In this document: piece after piece, positions 9,923 to 19,703 of the stretch
Position numbering within the stretch: the stretch's first letter is position 1
Layout: each line of letters starts with the position of its first letter
NCBI GenBank assembly: GCA_963723745.1
Contig: CAVRRZ010000004.1
Coordinates: 1-64,000 of the forward strand
DNA: 64,000 bases
Source of the DNA: CAVRRZ01 sp963723745
GTDB taxonomy: Bacteria > Actinomycetota > Actinomycetes > Mycobacteriales > Geodermatophilaceae
Direction: 5' to 3'
The notes under the pieces: generated by a model
The model's database searches: none
Told to the model about the DNA's origin: nothing
Seen by the model: the letters and a program-made list of their open reading frames with translations, nothing else
Made by a program: the position numbers and the translations under genes

Positions 9923-9984
9923 GACGAGATCTGCACACTCGTACGCGTCGCGGGCAGGAAGCGTACGAGTGTGCAGATCTCGTC
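9923..9984. terminator. 24-bp perfect inverted repeat
   Basis: The arms 9923-9946 and 9961-9984 are exact reverse complements, with a 14-nt loop. It sits 10 bp beyond the stop of the leftward flavin oxygenase gene and about 200 bp upstream of the ppdK start. Position suggests a strong terminator for the oxygenase that insulates ppdK. No U-tract follows. Confidence 0.65.
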
Positions 9985-9993
9985 AGGCAGGGG

Positions 9994-11241
9994 TCAGGCC
10001 AGCGCCTGGCGGGAGTAGCCGGTGAGGTCGCGGTAGCCGTGGTTGATGTCGTCGAGCTCCTGCTGGGAGATGACGTCCTCGAGCCGGTCGAAGGGCTGGT
10101 CACCGGTGCGCAGGCAGACCTCGCGCAGGACGGCGTCCGGCGGGTTGGCCCGGTTGCGGTAGACGATCTCGGCCGTCTTCGGACGACGCTCCGCCTCGTA
10201 CCGGTGCAGCGCCTCGACCCGGTCGTCGGTCGAGGCGAACGCCGTGGCCAGTGCCCGGCAGTCGACGATCGCCTGGCCGGCGCCGTTGGAGCCGCGCGGC
10301 ACCAGGGGGTGTGCGGCGTCGCCGAGGAGCGTGATCCGCCCGAACGTCCACTGCGGCAGCGGCTCCTGGTCGACCATCGGGAACTCCAGGATCGACTGGG
10401 CGCTGCGCAGCAGGGCAGGCACGTCGAGGAAGTCGAACGTCCAGTCCTCGAACGTCTCGATGAAGTCCTCGAGCCGGCCCTCGCGGCCCCAGTCCCGCTC
10501 GATGTCACGGTCGGTCTCGATGCCGGCGATCCAGTTCATCAACTGGTTGCCCTCGGCGTCGACGGCGTCCCGGCACGGGTAGATCGTCAGCTTGCCGCTG
10601 GAGTACCAGCCGACGCGCAGCATCGAGGCGCCGGACAGGAACGGCTTCCACGGGGTGACGCCGCGCCACATGTTGAAGCCCTGGTACAGCGGGGCCTGCT
10701 CCTGCGGGTAGAGCTGCTTGCGGACGGCGGAGTGGATGCCGTCACAGCCGATGAGCACGCTGCCGGTCGCGGTGAAGGAGCTCGCCCCCTCCCCCGCCCC
10801 CTCGAAGTGCGCGGTGACCGATGCGTCGTCCTGCTCGGCGCGGACGAACCGGGCGCCGAAGGTGAGCCGGTCCTCGCCCAGCCGCTCGCGCGCCGCGGCC
10901 AGCAGGACGTCGTAGAGGTCGGCGCGGTGCATCGCCATCTGCGGCCACTTCAGGCCGGCGTCGATGCCGGTGGGCTCGCGGTACACGAACTGGCCGAACC
11001 GGTTGTAGAAGACCGACTCGACGGTGGGCACGCCCCGGGCCTCGAGCTCGGGCAGCAGGTCGAGCTCGGCGAGCACCCGGGTGGCGTGCGGCAGCACGGT
11101 GATGCCGACGCCGACCTGGGCGACCTGGGGCACCGCCTCGAAGACCCGGACCGGGACGCCGACCCGGTGCAGCTCGAGGGCGAGTGTGAGCCCACCGATG
11201 CCCCCGCCCACCACGAGAACGTCGTCGGTACCGCTGGTCAT
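9994..11241 (-). CDS. FAD-dependent monooxygenase / flavin oxidoreductase
   Basis: A 415-residue group A flavoprotein hydroxylase. It has an N-terminal Rossmann dinucleotide site (VLVVGGGIGGLTLALELHRVG), the DG motif (IGCDGIHSAVRKQL) and the GD motif near residue 290 (ITLLGDAAHPLVPRGSNGAGQ). These bind FAD; the family hydroxylates aromatic or N-heterocyclic substrates with NAD(P)H and O2. The substrate cannot be told. ATG 11241 is preferred over an in-frame start at 11265, because GGGAGGA lies 8 nt upstream of it. It stands alone. Confidence 0.85.
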   Translation of the reverse strand: MTSGTDDVLVVGGGIGGLTLALELHRVGVPVRVFEAVPQVAQVGVGITVLPHATRVLAELDLLPELEARGVPTVESVFYNRFGQFVYREPTGIDAGLKWPQMAMHRADLYDVLLAAARERLGEDRLTFGARFVRAEQDDASVTAHFEGAGEGASSFTATGSVLIGCDGIHSAVRKQLYPQEQAPLYQGFNMWRGVTPWKPFLSGASMLRVGWYSSGKLTIYPCRDAVDAEGNQLMNWIAGIETDRDIERDWGREGRLEDFIETFEDWTFDFLDVPALLRSAQSILEFPMVDQEPLPQWTFGRITLLGDAAHPLVPRGSNGAGQAIVDCRALATAFASTDDRVEALHRYEAERRPKTAEIVYRNRANPPDAVLREVCLRTGDQPFDRLEDVISQQELDDINHGYRDLTGYSRQALA

Positions 11242-11339
11242 GAAGCGTCCTCCCGCTGCTGGCAACCCTCTCGGCTCCAGCCTGCCTCGTGAATGGTCAT
11301 ACCGCTAGACCAACGCGCCGACGAGGTCAGCGGGCGAGG

Positions 11340-11783
11340 TCAGCCTGCGAGGCCGCAGATGCGCCGGCCGCCGTCCGGGGTGACCACGAACTCGCTGGTC
11401 GACCCGTCGTCCCAGTGCACCTCCACGTGCTTGGGGCCGTCGTTCGACTCGTCGTCGTGCGCGTCGCCGACCTCACCCGGCGAGGCCCCGAGGTAGGCGT
11501 CGGCGACCGCGTCCGGATCCAGTCGCGCCTGTTCGTCGGGGCACAGCAGGCCGTGCGCGGTCTCCGTGTCGTCGGCCGCCAGTGCGGCCAGGAACACCAT
11601 GACCACTTCCTGCGCACGCTCGTCGGGCGTGCCGCGCACGAGGTACATGGCGAAGACTGAGCCGACCGCCACCAGCACCGTGGCGAACAGCGCACCGAGC
11701 ACCAGCCGGTTCCCCCTCCGGGGGGTGCCCGTGTGCAGCGGCGCCGGGTCGTCGTCGTACAGGTAGGGCCCGTTGCTGCTCAT
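11340..11783 (-). CDS. hypothetical single-pass membrane protein
   Basis: A 147-residue protein. A short cytoplasmic N-terminus (MSSNGPYLYDDDPAPLHT) is followed by one transmembrane helix (about residues 27-49, RLVLGALFATVLVAVGSVFAM). The outer domain (DERAQEVVMVFLAALAADDTE) resembles the DUF4878/SnoaL-like alpha+beta folds found in many actinobacterial envelope proteins. Its ATG overlaps the dusB stop, so it forms an operon with dusB. Function unknown. Confidence 0.72.
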   Translation of the reverse strand: MSSNGPYLYDDDPAPLHTGTPRRGNRLVLGALFATVLVAVGSVFAMYLVRGTPDERAQEVVMVFLAALAADDTETAHGLLCPDEQARLDPDAVADAYLGASPGEVGDAHDDESNDGPKHVEVHWDDGSTSEFVVTPDGGRRICGLAG

Positions 11784-12913
11784 CCGCCGCTCACCAGGAG
11801 TTCGGCCCCGACCGGCGGCCGGGGGTCGTCCCGATCGGCCAGCCAGCCGTCGGGCAGTGCCACCGGGCGCGGCGGGCTGGTGCGGCCGCGCGGTGCACCG
11901 AGGACGGCGACCGGATACGGCTGGTCGGGGATGCCCGCCAGCAGGTCGGCCAGTTCGTCGAGTCCGCTGACCATCGCCAGCGCCCGGCGGACGTCGGAGC
12001 CGACCGAGAAGCCCTTGAGGTACCACGCCACGTGCTTGCGGAAGTCGGTGCAGCCGTGCACCTCGCCCTGGTCCTCGCTGAGCAGCTGGGCGTGCCGGTG
12101 CATGATCGCGGCCACCTCGCGCAGCGTCGGGAGCGCGCGCTCGGTGCGGCCGGCGAAGGCGGCCGCGAGGTCGCCGAACAGCCACGGCCGGCCGAGGCAG
12201 CCGCGGCCGATCACCACGCCCGCGCAGCCGGTCTCGTCGACCATGCGCAGCGCGTCGTCGGCCTCCCAGACGTCGCCGTTGCCGAGCACCGGGATGTCGA
12301 CGGCCTCGACCAGGCGCGCGATGTGCGACCAGTCGGCGGTGCCGCTGTAGAGCTGGTCGGCGGTGCGCCCGTGCAGCGTGATGGCGGCGGCACCCTCGTC
12401 CTGCGCCGTCCGGCCGGCGTCCAGGTAGGTGACGTGGTCGGCGTCGATCCCGACGCGGGTCTTGACGGTGACCGGCACGTCCCCCGCCGCGCGGACGGCG
12501 GCGCGGACGATGTCGCGGAAGAGGACGCGGCGCCACGGCAGCGCCGACCCGCCGCCCTTGCGGGTCACCTTGGGCACGGGGCAGCCGAAGTTCAGGTCGA
12601 TGTGCGCCGGCCGGGTGCCGGCGACGTGCTCGTCGACCAGCATCTCGACCGCCCGCCCGACGGTCGCCGGGTCGACGCCGTAGAGCTGCACCGAGAAGGC
12701 GTCCTTCTCGTCGGCGGTCGCCCGCACCATCTGCAGCGTCTTCTCGCTGCGCTCGACCAGCGCCCGCGTGGTGATCATCTCGCAGACGTAGAGGCCGGCA
12801 CCGAACTCGCGGCACAGGGTCCGGAAGGCCGGGTTGGTGATGCCGGCCATCGGCGCCAGCACCACCGCGGGGTCGACCGCCAGCGCGCCCAGCTTCAGGG
12901 CAGGCAGCGGCAT
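11780..12913 (-). CDS. dusB: tRNA-dihydrouridine synthase DusB
   Basis: An FMN-dependent reductase that makes dihydrouridine in tRNA D-loops. A 377-residue TIM barrel: LAPMAGITNPAFRTLCREFGAGLYVCEMI at the N-terminus, the catalytic Cys in DLNFGCPVPKVTRKGGGSAL, the phosphate-binding ITLHGRTADQLYSGTADW, and GNGDVWEADDALRM followed by GRGCLGRPWLF. ATG 12913 is preferred over the GTG at 12931, because GGAGGG lies about 9 nt upstream of it. Confidence 0.93.
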   Translation of the reverse strand: MPLPALKLGALAVDPAVVLAPMAGITNPAFRTLCREFGAGLYVCEMITTRALVERSEKTLQMVRATADEKDAFSVQLYGVDPATVGRAVEMLVDEHVAGTRPAHIDLNFGCPVPKVTRKGGGSALPWRRVLFRDIVRAAVRAAGDVPVTVKTRVGIDADHVTYLDAGRTAQDEGAAAITLHGRTADQLYSGTADWSHIARLVEAVDIPVLGNGDVWEADDALRMVDETGCAGVVIGRGCLGRPWLFGDLAAAFAGRTERALPTLREVAAIMHRHAQLLSEDQGEVHGCTDFRKHVAWYLKGFSVGSDVRRALAMVSGLDELADLLAGIPDQPYPVAVLGAPRGRTSPPRPVALPDGWLADRDDPRPPVGAELLVSGG

Positions 12914-12949
12914 GGCGGGCACGCCCTCCACGGTACGTGCCTCACGAGC

Positions 12950-13024
12950 GCCCTTTGTTCACTCATGGCCCCGGATCGCCGGGCGGGCCCAGCACCGGCG
13001 GACGGCCATTAGTGGACAAAGGGC
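12950..13024. terminator. 21-bp imperfect inverted repeat after glyS
   Basis: Arms 12950-12970 (GCCCTTTGTTCACTCATGGCC) and 13004-13024 pair at 19 of 21 positions around a 33-nt GC-rich centre. It lies directly downstream of the glyS stop and upstream of dusB, as expected for a glyS terminator. Its inner GGCCAT core is shared with the palindrome at 42623-42670. Confidence 0.6.
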
Positions 13025-13027
13025 ACA

Positions 13028-14433
<1,406 letters not shown>

Positions 14434-14525
14434 GGCGAGGGGGCTCCATCCGGCTGGCGGTCGGCGGGTTGTCGCCGTCCACGGTAGAGCCCGTCCCCGC
14501 AGGGCCCGCCACCGGTCGACCGAGC

Positions 14526-14801
14526 TCAGCCGGTGATGTAGGTGCTCGGCTCGTCGAGTGCGCGGACCCATACCGGGGCCCCGGCGATCTTGACCTCGGC
14601 GGCGGAGAGCGCGCGGCGGTAGGCCCCCACGCCCTCCCAGCGGGTCAGCAGCGCCCAGAGCGACGGGTCGTCGGCTGCCCGGCCGAGGTCGCCGCCGACG
14701 TAGCCGGGCCGGGCGCTCAGCGCGGCCAGCAGGGCGGTCACGTCCGCGACCAGGGCCTCGCCGTCCCCGTCGTCGGCCCGCAGGCGCGTCACCGCGAACA
14801 A
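14526..14801 (-). CDS. antibiotic biosynthesis monooxygenase-fold protein
   Basis: A 91-residue protein starting at a TTG at 14801 (LFAVTRLRADDGDG), with GGGGAGG a few bases upstream deciding the start. The pattern fits the small dimeric ferredoxin-like ABM fold: a beta strand, a helix VADVTALLAALSARPGYVGGDLGRA, then WALLTRWEGVGAYRRALS. In this genomic position actinobacteria usually carry such a protein. Members range from quinone-forming monooxygenases to haem-degrading enzymes; substrate not inferable. Confidence 0.65.
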   Translation of the reverse strand: MFAVTRLRADDGDGEALVADVTALLAALSARPGYVGGDLGRAADDPSLWALLTRWEGVGAYRRALSAAEVKIAGAPVWVRALDEPSTYITG

Positions 14802-14955
14802 CGGTCCTCCCCTCCGACGGGGGCGTCCCCGCGTGCCTCGTGCTCTGCTTCCTCCTGTAAGCAGAGCACAAGGGCCGGAGGGCCGACCCACCCGGTGCCG
14901 ACCTCAGTGGAGTCGCAGACCGTCCCGTCCCGTCCCGCACGACATCCGCGCCTCC

Positions 14956-15717
14956 TCAGGCGCTGCCGAACCGCCGCTGCCGGGCCGCGTACTCCTCGCA
15001 GGCGGCCCACAGGTGGCGCCGGTCGAAGTCGGGCCAGAGCGTGTCGAGGAAGACGAACTCGGCGTAGGCCGACTGCCACAGCAGGAAGTTGCTGGTCCGG
15101 TTCTCGCCCGAGACTGCGCACGAACAGGTCGACGTCGGGCATGTCGGGCTCGTCGAGGAAGCGGGCGAACGTCGACTCGTCGACCTTGTCCGGGTCGAGC
15201 CGGCCGGCGGCGACCTCCCGCGCGATGGCCGCGGCGGCGTCGGCGATCTCGGCCCGGCCGCCGTAGTTGACGCACATGGTCAGCGTCATGACGTCGTTGT
15301 CGCGGGTGAGCTCCTCGGCGATCTCGAGCTCCTTGATGACGCTGCGCCACAGCCGCGGCCGGCGGCCGGCCCAGCGCACCCGCACGCCGAGCTCGTGCAT
15401 CTCGTCGCGGCGGCGACGGATGACGTCGCGGTTGAAGCCCATGAGGAAGCGCACCTCGTCGGGGCTGCGCCGCCAGTTCTCGGTCGAGAACGCGTAGGCG
15501 CTGATCGCACCCGACGCCGAGCTCGATCGCGCCCTCGACGCAGTCGAACAGCGAGGACTCCCCCGCCTCGTGGCCGGCCGTGCGCGGCAGGCCCGCGCTG
15601 CTTGGCCCACCGGCCGTTGCCGTCCATCACGATCGCGACGTGCCGCGGCACCTTGCTCGCGGGGATGTCGGGCGGCCGGACGCCGGAGGGGTGCGGGTTC
15701 GGGGGGCGCACGCTCAT
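14956..15717 (-). CDS. uppS: isoprenyl (undecaprenyl/decaprenyl) diphosphate synthase, three frame errors
   Basis: A cis-prenyltransferase that makes the lipid carrier for peptidoglycan and other envelope polymers. Signature: HVAIVMDGNGRWAKQRG (catalytic Asp and P-loop), then AYAFSTENWRRSPDEV, MTLTMCVNYGGRAEI and, in another frame, the C-terminal TSNFLLWQSAYAEFVFLDTLWP. Three single extra bases break the frame (near 15114, 15510 and 15592; two are an extra G in a GGG run). Corrected length is about 252 residues. The ATG at 15717 overlaps the recO stop (ATGA). Confidence 0.92.
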
Positions 15718-16461
15718 GACCGGTCCACCAGGGCGAGCGAGCGGAGCCCGCGCTCGAGATGCCACTGCAGCAGCGCGGCGACCAGCCCGCTGCCCTCACG
15801 GCGCTGCGCGGGCGGCGCTCGCCTCGGCCACCGCCCAGTCGCCGGACAGGAGAGCCTCCATCAGCTCGATGGTGATCGCGTTCGGCATCGCCGAGCCGGT
15901 GGGCCGGCAGGGCGGGCAGACCGTCCCGCCGGCGGGCACCGAGAAGTGCCGGTGCGGGCCCTCCTCGCCGCAGCGCGCGCAGCCCGACAGCGCCGGCTCC
16001 CAGCCCGCCACCGACATGGCCCGCAGCAGGAACGCGTCGAGCACCAGGCCCGGTGGGTGGGCGTTGTCGGCCAGCGCGCGCAGCGCGCCGACGACCAGCA
16101 GGAACAGCCGCAGCGAGGGCTCCTTCTCCTCGGCGGTCAGCCGATCCGCGGTCTCCAGGACGGCGGTGCCGGCGGTGTAGGCCGGGTAGTCGGCGGCGAT
16201 GCCCGAGCCGTAGGCGCGGATCGACTCGGCCTGGCTGACGATGTCGAGGCTGCGGCCGGTGTACAGCTGCAGGTCGACGTGGCTGAACGGCTCGAGCCGG
16301 GCGCCGAACTTGCTCTTGGTGCGCCGCACGCCCTTGGCCACCGCCCGCACCTTGCCGTGCCGGCGGGTGAGCACCGTGATGATGCGGTCGGCCTCGCCCA
16401 GCTTCTGGGTGCGCAGGACGATGCCCTCGTCGCGGTACAGCGACTTGTGCGTGGTCGACAT
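15714..16461 (-). CDS. recO: DNA repair protein RecO, one frame error near the 3' end
   Basis: Recombination mediator that helps load RecA and anneals strands in the RecFOR pathway. It has an N-terminal OB fold (LYRDEGIVLRTQKLGEADRI, VRAVAKGVRRTKSKFG) and a helical domain with a zinc-binding set CARCGEEG ... CPPC. The open frame ends early at ASAARAAP. If one extra C near 15813 is removed, it continues as REGSGLVAALLQWHLERGLRSL and stops at 15714, overlapping the uppS ATG. Corrected length is 248 residues. The start is 2 nt after the era stop. Confidence 0.9.
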
Positions 16462-16463
16462 GA

Positions 16464-17382
16464 TCAGTAGCCGAGCCGGTTGAGCTTCTTGGGGTCGTCC
16501 TGCCACTCCCCCAGCACCGTCACGTGCAGGTCGAGGTGCACCCGCGCGCCGAGCAGCGTCTCCATGCCGGCGCGGGCCTCCGTGCCGATCTGCCTTGATG
16601 ATCTGCCCGCCCTTGCCCAGGAGCATCGGCTTCTGGCTGGCCCGCTCGACGTGCAGCAGCGCGTGCACCTCGACGAGTTCGCCGTCCGGGCGCCTGGGGT
16701 CGGGCCGGCGCGCCATCTCCTCGATGGTGACCGCCAGCGAGTGCGGCACCTCCTGGCGCACCTTCTCCAGCGCCGCCTCGCGGATCAGCTCGGCGATCTG
16801 CCGTTCGACGTCCTCGTCGGTGGTCTGCTCCTCCGGGTAGAGGGGCGGGCCCTCGGGGAGCAGGCCGATCAGCAGGTCCTCGAGCAGCTCCACCTGGTCG
16901 CCGCGGACCGCGCTGACCGGCACCACCTCGTCGGCCTCGACGAGCGAGCTGGCGGCGATCAGCTGCTCGGCGACCTGCTTCTTGCTCGCCGCGTCGGTCT
17001 TGGTGACGACGACGACCACCGGCGCCTTCACCTCGCGCAGCTGGCGGGCGATGAACGCGTCGCCCGTGCCGACCGGCTGGTCGGCGGGGATGCAGAACAC
17101 GATCACGTCGACGTCGGACAGCGTGTCCCGGACGACGTCGTTGAGCCGCTTGCCCAGCAGGCTCTTGGGCTTGTGCAGCCCCGGGGTGTCGACGAGCACC
17201 AGCTGGCCGCCGGGGCGGTGCACCACGCCGCGGATGGCGTGCCGTGTCGTCTGCGGCCGGTTGCTGACGATGCCGACCTTCTCGCCCACGAGCGCGTTGG
17301 TCAGCGTCGTCTTGCCGGCGTTGGGGCGGCCGACCAGGCAGGCGAATCCGCTGCGGTACGGCTGCGGGGCGGCGTCGGTCAC
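16464..17382 (-). CDS. era: GTPase Era, one frame error in the KH domain
   Basis: A GTPase needed for 16S rRNA/30S maturation. G1 GRPNAGKTTLTNAL, G3 DTPG (VDTPGLHKPKSLLG) and G4 TKTD are present, followed by the KH RNA-binding domain (LGKGGQIIK). The frame breaks near 16594: GGQIIK should continue QIGTEARAGMETLLGARVHLDL, but one extra G shifts it. Corrected length is 305 residues, ending LNRLGY. GTG start at 17382. It is followed by recO after 2 nt. Confidence 0.94.
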
Positions 17383-17514
17383 GGAAGGAGTGTCCCACCG
17401 GATGCCGACGCCATCGGCACGCCTGGCCAGGCGTCGTCCGGCGGGCCGAGCGCGAGCACTTCCTCGCCCACGACGAGGAGATCAGCGCCGCGGCCAGGGA
17501 GCGTGCCCGGAGGG

Positions 17515-17853
17515 TCAGATGATGAGGGTCGAGCGCAGCCCGCCGTCCGGACCGGCGAGAAGCACCGGCGCGGACGGCGCCAGGTCGCGGACGGCGGCGA
17601 CGCCGTCCTCCTCGGGTGCGGCGGCCTCGGACACGACGGCCGCGGCCTCCAGGCCGGTGACCCCGCTGGCCACCGCGGCGGCGACCGCGGCCTGCAGGGC
17701 GGTCAGCCGCAGGGAGGGCAGGTCGACGGTCGACGCGACGTAGGTGCGGCCGTCGGTGTCGCGGACCGCCGCGCCCTCGGGCGTGCCGTTGCGGGCGCGG
17801 GCGGAGCGGGCGAGCGTGACGAGCTTGGCGTCCTCGGCGGAAAGGTCTGACAC
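17515..17853 (-). CDS. cytidine deaminase-like protein lacking zinc ligands
   Basis: A 112-residue protein between corC and era. The general cytidine-deaminase layout is visible (DAKLVTLARSARARNGTPEGAAVRD, then YVASTVDLPSLRLTALQAAVAAAV). Where active enzymes have the (H/C)AE zinc/catalytic motif it reads TALQ, and no PCxxC motif follows. It is therefore probably a non-catalytic relative. Homologues at this spot in mycobacteria are also uncharacterised. GTG start, 4 nt after the corC stop. Confidence 0.65.
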   Translation of the reverse strand: MSDLSAEDAKLVTLARSARARNGTPEGAAVRDTDGRTYVASTVDLPSLRLTALQAAVAAAVASGVTGLEAAAVVSEAAAPEEDGVAAVRDLAPSAPVLLAGPDGGLRSTLII

Positions 17854-17857
17854 GGGG

Positions 17858-19195
17858 TCAGCTTTCCACGGCCGCCGGTTCCTCCAGGCGGGCCGTGTCG
17901 TCGGGCTGCCGGTCCTGCGGTTCGGGCTCGGAGACCCGGCTGACCAGCAGCGTGTCGATGCGGTTGCGCCGCCCCCCGAGCGACTCGGCGACCAGCCGGA
18001 GACCGGCGACCTCGGTGGCCGAGCCCTCGATGGGCACCCGGCCCAGCTCGCGGGCGAGCAGCCCGCCGACGGTCTCGACGTCGTCGTCCTCGGGCAGTTC
18101 GACGTCGAACAGCTCGGCGAGGTCCTCGACCGGCAGCCGCGCGGTGACCCGCATCGCGCCGTCGGGCAGCTGCTCGACCTCGGGGCGGGAGAATGCGTCG
18201 TGCTCGTCGGCGATCTCACCCACGATCTCCTCGAGGATGTCCTCGATGGTGACCAGGCCGGCGAACCCGCCGTACTCGTCGACGACGATCGCGATGTGGA
18301 TGCGCGCGGCCTGCATGTCGCGCAGCAGCTCGTCGACCGGCTTGGACTCCGGCACGAACGTCGGCTTGCGCATCAGCTCGTCGACCTTGGGGCCGTTGCG
18401 GTCCTGCGTGTTCTGCGACCGGCGCACCAGGTCCTTGAGGTAGACGACTCCCACGACGTCGTCGACGTTCTCGCCGATCACCGGGATGCGGCTGAACCCG
18501 CTGCGCAGCGCCAGCGCCAACGCCTGGCGGACGGTCTTGGTGCGCTCGATCCAGACGACGTCGGTGCGCGGCACCATGACCTCGCGGGCGATCGTGTCGC
18601 CCAGCTCGAACACCGAGTGGATCATGTTGCGCTCGCCGGACTCGACGACGCCGCGCTCCTCGGCCATGTCGACGAGCTCGCGCAGCTCGACCTCGGAGGA
18701 GAAGGGGCCGTCCCGGAATCCCCGGCCCGGGGTGATCGCGTTGCCGACGAGGATCAGCAGGGTGGCCACCGGGCCGAGCACCCGGCCCAGGAGCTTGACG
18801 ACGCCGGCCGACGCGAGCGCGATGCCGTAGGCGTGCTGGCGGCCGAGGGTGCGCGGGCCGACCCCGACCAGCACGTAGCTGACCAGCGTCATCGCGCCCG
18901 CGGCGGCCAGCACGGCCTGGATCGTGGAGTCCCAGAGATCGAAGAAGAACAACGTGACCAGGACCGCGGCCACCATCTCGAGCAGGATGCGGATGAGGAG
19001 CAGCAGGGACACGTGCCGGGCCCGCTCGGCGACCACCTGCTCGAGCGCGGCGGCGCGCTTCACGCCCTCGCGGCGCATCTCCTCGACCCGGGCCTTCGAC
19101 ACCCGCTGGAGCGCGGCGTCCATCGCGGCGAACAGGCCGGCCAGGGGCACCAGGCAGATGGCCACCACCAGCAGGGCGACCGACGCGCCGCTCAT
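17858..19195 (-). CDS. CorC/HlyC-type CNNM membrane protein with CBS domains
   Basis: A 445-residue membrane protein. The DUF21/CNNM domain has three to four N-terminal transmembrane segments (MSGASVALLVVAICLVPLAG, VSLLLLIRILLEMVAAVLVTLFFF). It is followed by a tandem CBS pair (MVPRTDVVWIERTKTVRQAL, FSRIPVIGENVDDVVGVVYLKDLV, IAIVVDEYGGFAGLVTIEDILEEIVGEI) and a CorC-HlyC C-terminal domain (MRVTARLPVEDLAELF). The family is linked to Mg2+/Co2+ efflux. Its ATG overlaps the ybeY stop. Confidence 0.9.
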   Translation of the reverse strand: MSGASVALLVVAICLVPLAGLFAAMDAALQRVSKARVEEMRREGVKRAAALEQVVAERARHVSLLLLIRILLEMVAAVLVTLFFFDLWDSTIQAVLAAAGAMTLVSYVLVGVGPRTLGRQHAYGIALASAGVVKLLGRVLGPVATLLILVGNAITPGRGFRDGPFSSEVELRELVDMAEERGVVESGERNMIHSVFELGDTIAREVMVPRTDVVWIERTKTVRQALALALRSGFSRIPVIGENVDDVVGVVYLKDLVRRSQNTQDRNGPKVDELMRKPTFVPESKPVDELLRDMQAARIHIAIVVDEYGGFAGLVTIEDILEEIVGEIADEHDAFSRPEVEQLPDGAMRVTARLPVEDLAELFDVELPEDDDVETVGGLLARELGRVPIEGSATEVAGLRLVAESLGGRRNRIDTLLVSRVSEPEPQDRQPDDTARLEEPAAVES

Positions 19196-19695
19196 CGGGT
19201 GCCGGAATCTCGGCGCGCGGGCGAACCCGTGACCGGCTCGCGGGGCGTGGAGTGCCAGCCCTCGATCAGCCGCTGCTGCAGGCCGAACATCTCTTTCTCC
19301 TCCTCGGGCTCCATGTGGTCGTAGCCCAGTAGGTGCAGCACGCCGTGGGTGGCGAGCAGCACGAGTTCGTCGTCCATGGAGTGCCCGGCCGCGCGCGCCT
19401 GCCGGACTGCGACCGCCGGGCAGAGCACGACGTCGCCGAGCAGAGCGGGGCCCGGCTCGGGATCGTCGGGGCGGGCGGTGTCGAGCTCGTCCATCGGGAA
19501 CGCCAGCACGTCGGTGGGGCCCTTCTCGCCCATCCACCGCTCGTGCAGGCTGCTCATGTACTCGACGTCGACGCACAGGACCGACAACTCGGCCTGCGGA
19601 TTGACCTTCATCTCGGCCAGGACGTAGCGGCAGACCCCGGCCAGCTCGGCCTCGTCGACGGCAATCTCGGACTCGTTGGCCACCTCGACCGGCAC
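19192..19695 (-). CDS. ybeY: endoribonuclease YbeY
   Basis: A zinc-dependent single-strand RNase needed for 16S rRNA 3' processing and ribosome quality control. The 167-residue protein has the diagnostic HGVLHLLGYDHMEPEEEKEM zinc site and the upstream WMGEKGPTDVLAFPMDE. The GTG at 19695 begins VPVEVANESE, 8 nt after the phoH stop; phoH and ybeY are paired in most bacteria. It overlaps the downstream corC gene by 4 nt. It carries a short C-terminal extension (TPREPVTGSPARRDSGTR). Confidence 0.92.
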   Translation of the reverse strand: MPVEVANESEIAVDEAELAGVCRYVLAEMKVNPQAELSVLCVDVEYMSSLHERWMGEKGPTDVLAFPMDELDTARPDDPEPGPALLGDVVLCPAVAVRQARAAGHSMDDELVLLATHGVLHLLGYDHMEPEEEKEMFGLQQRLIEGWHSTPREPVTGSPARRDSGTR

Positions 19696-19703
19696 GGTAG
19701 GGG

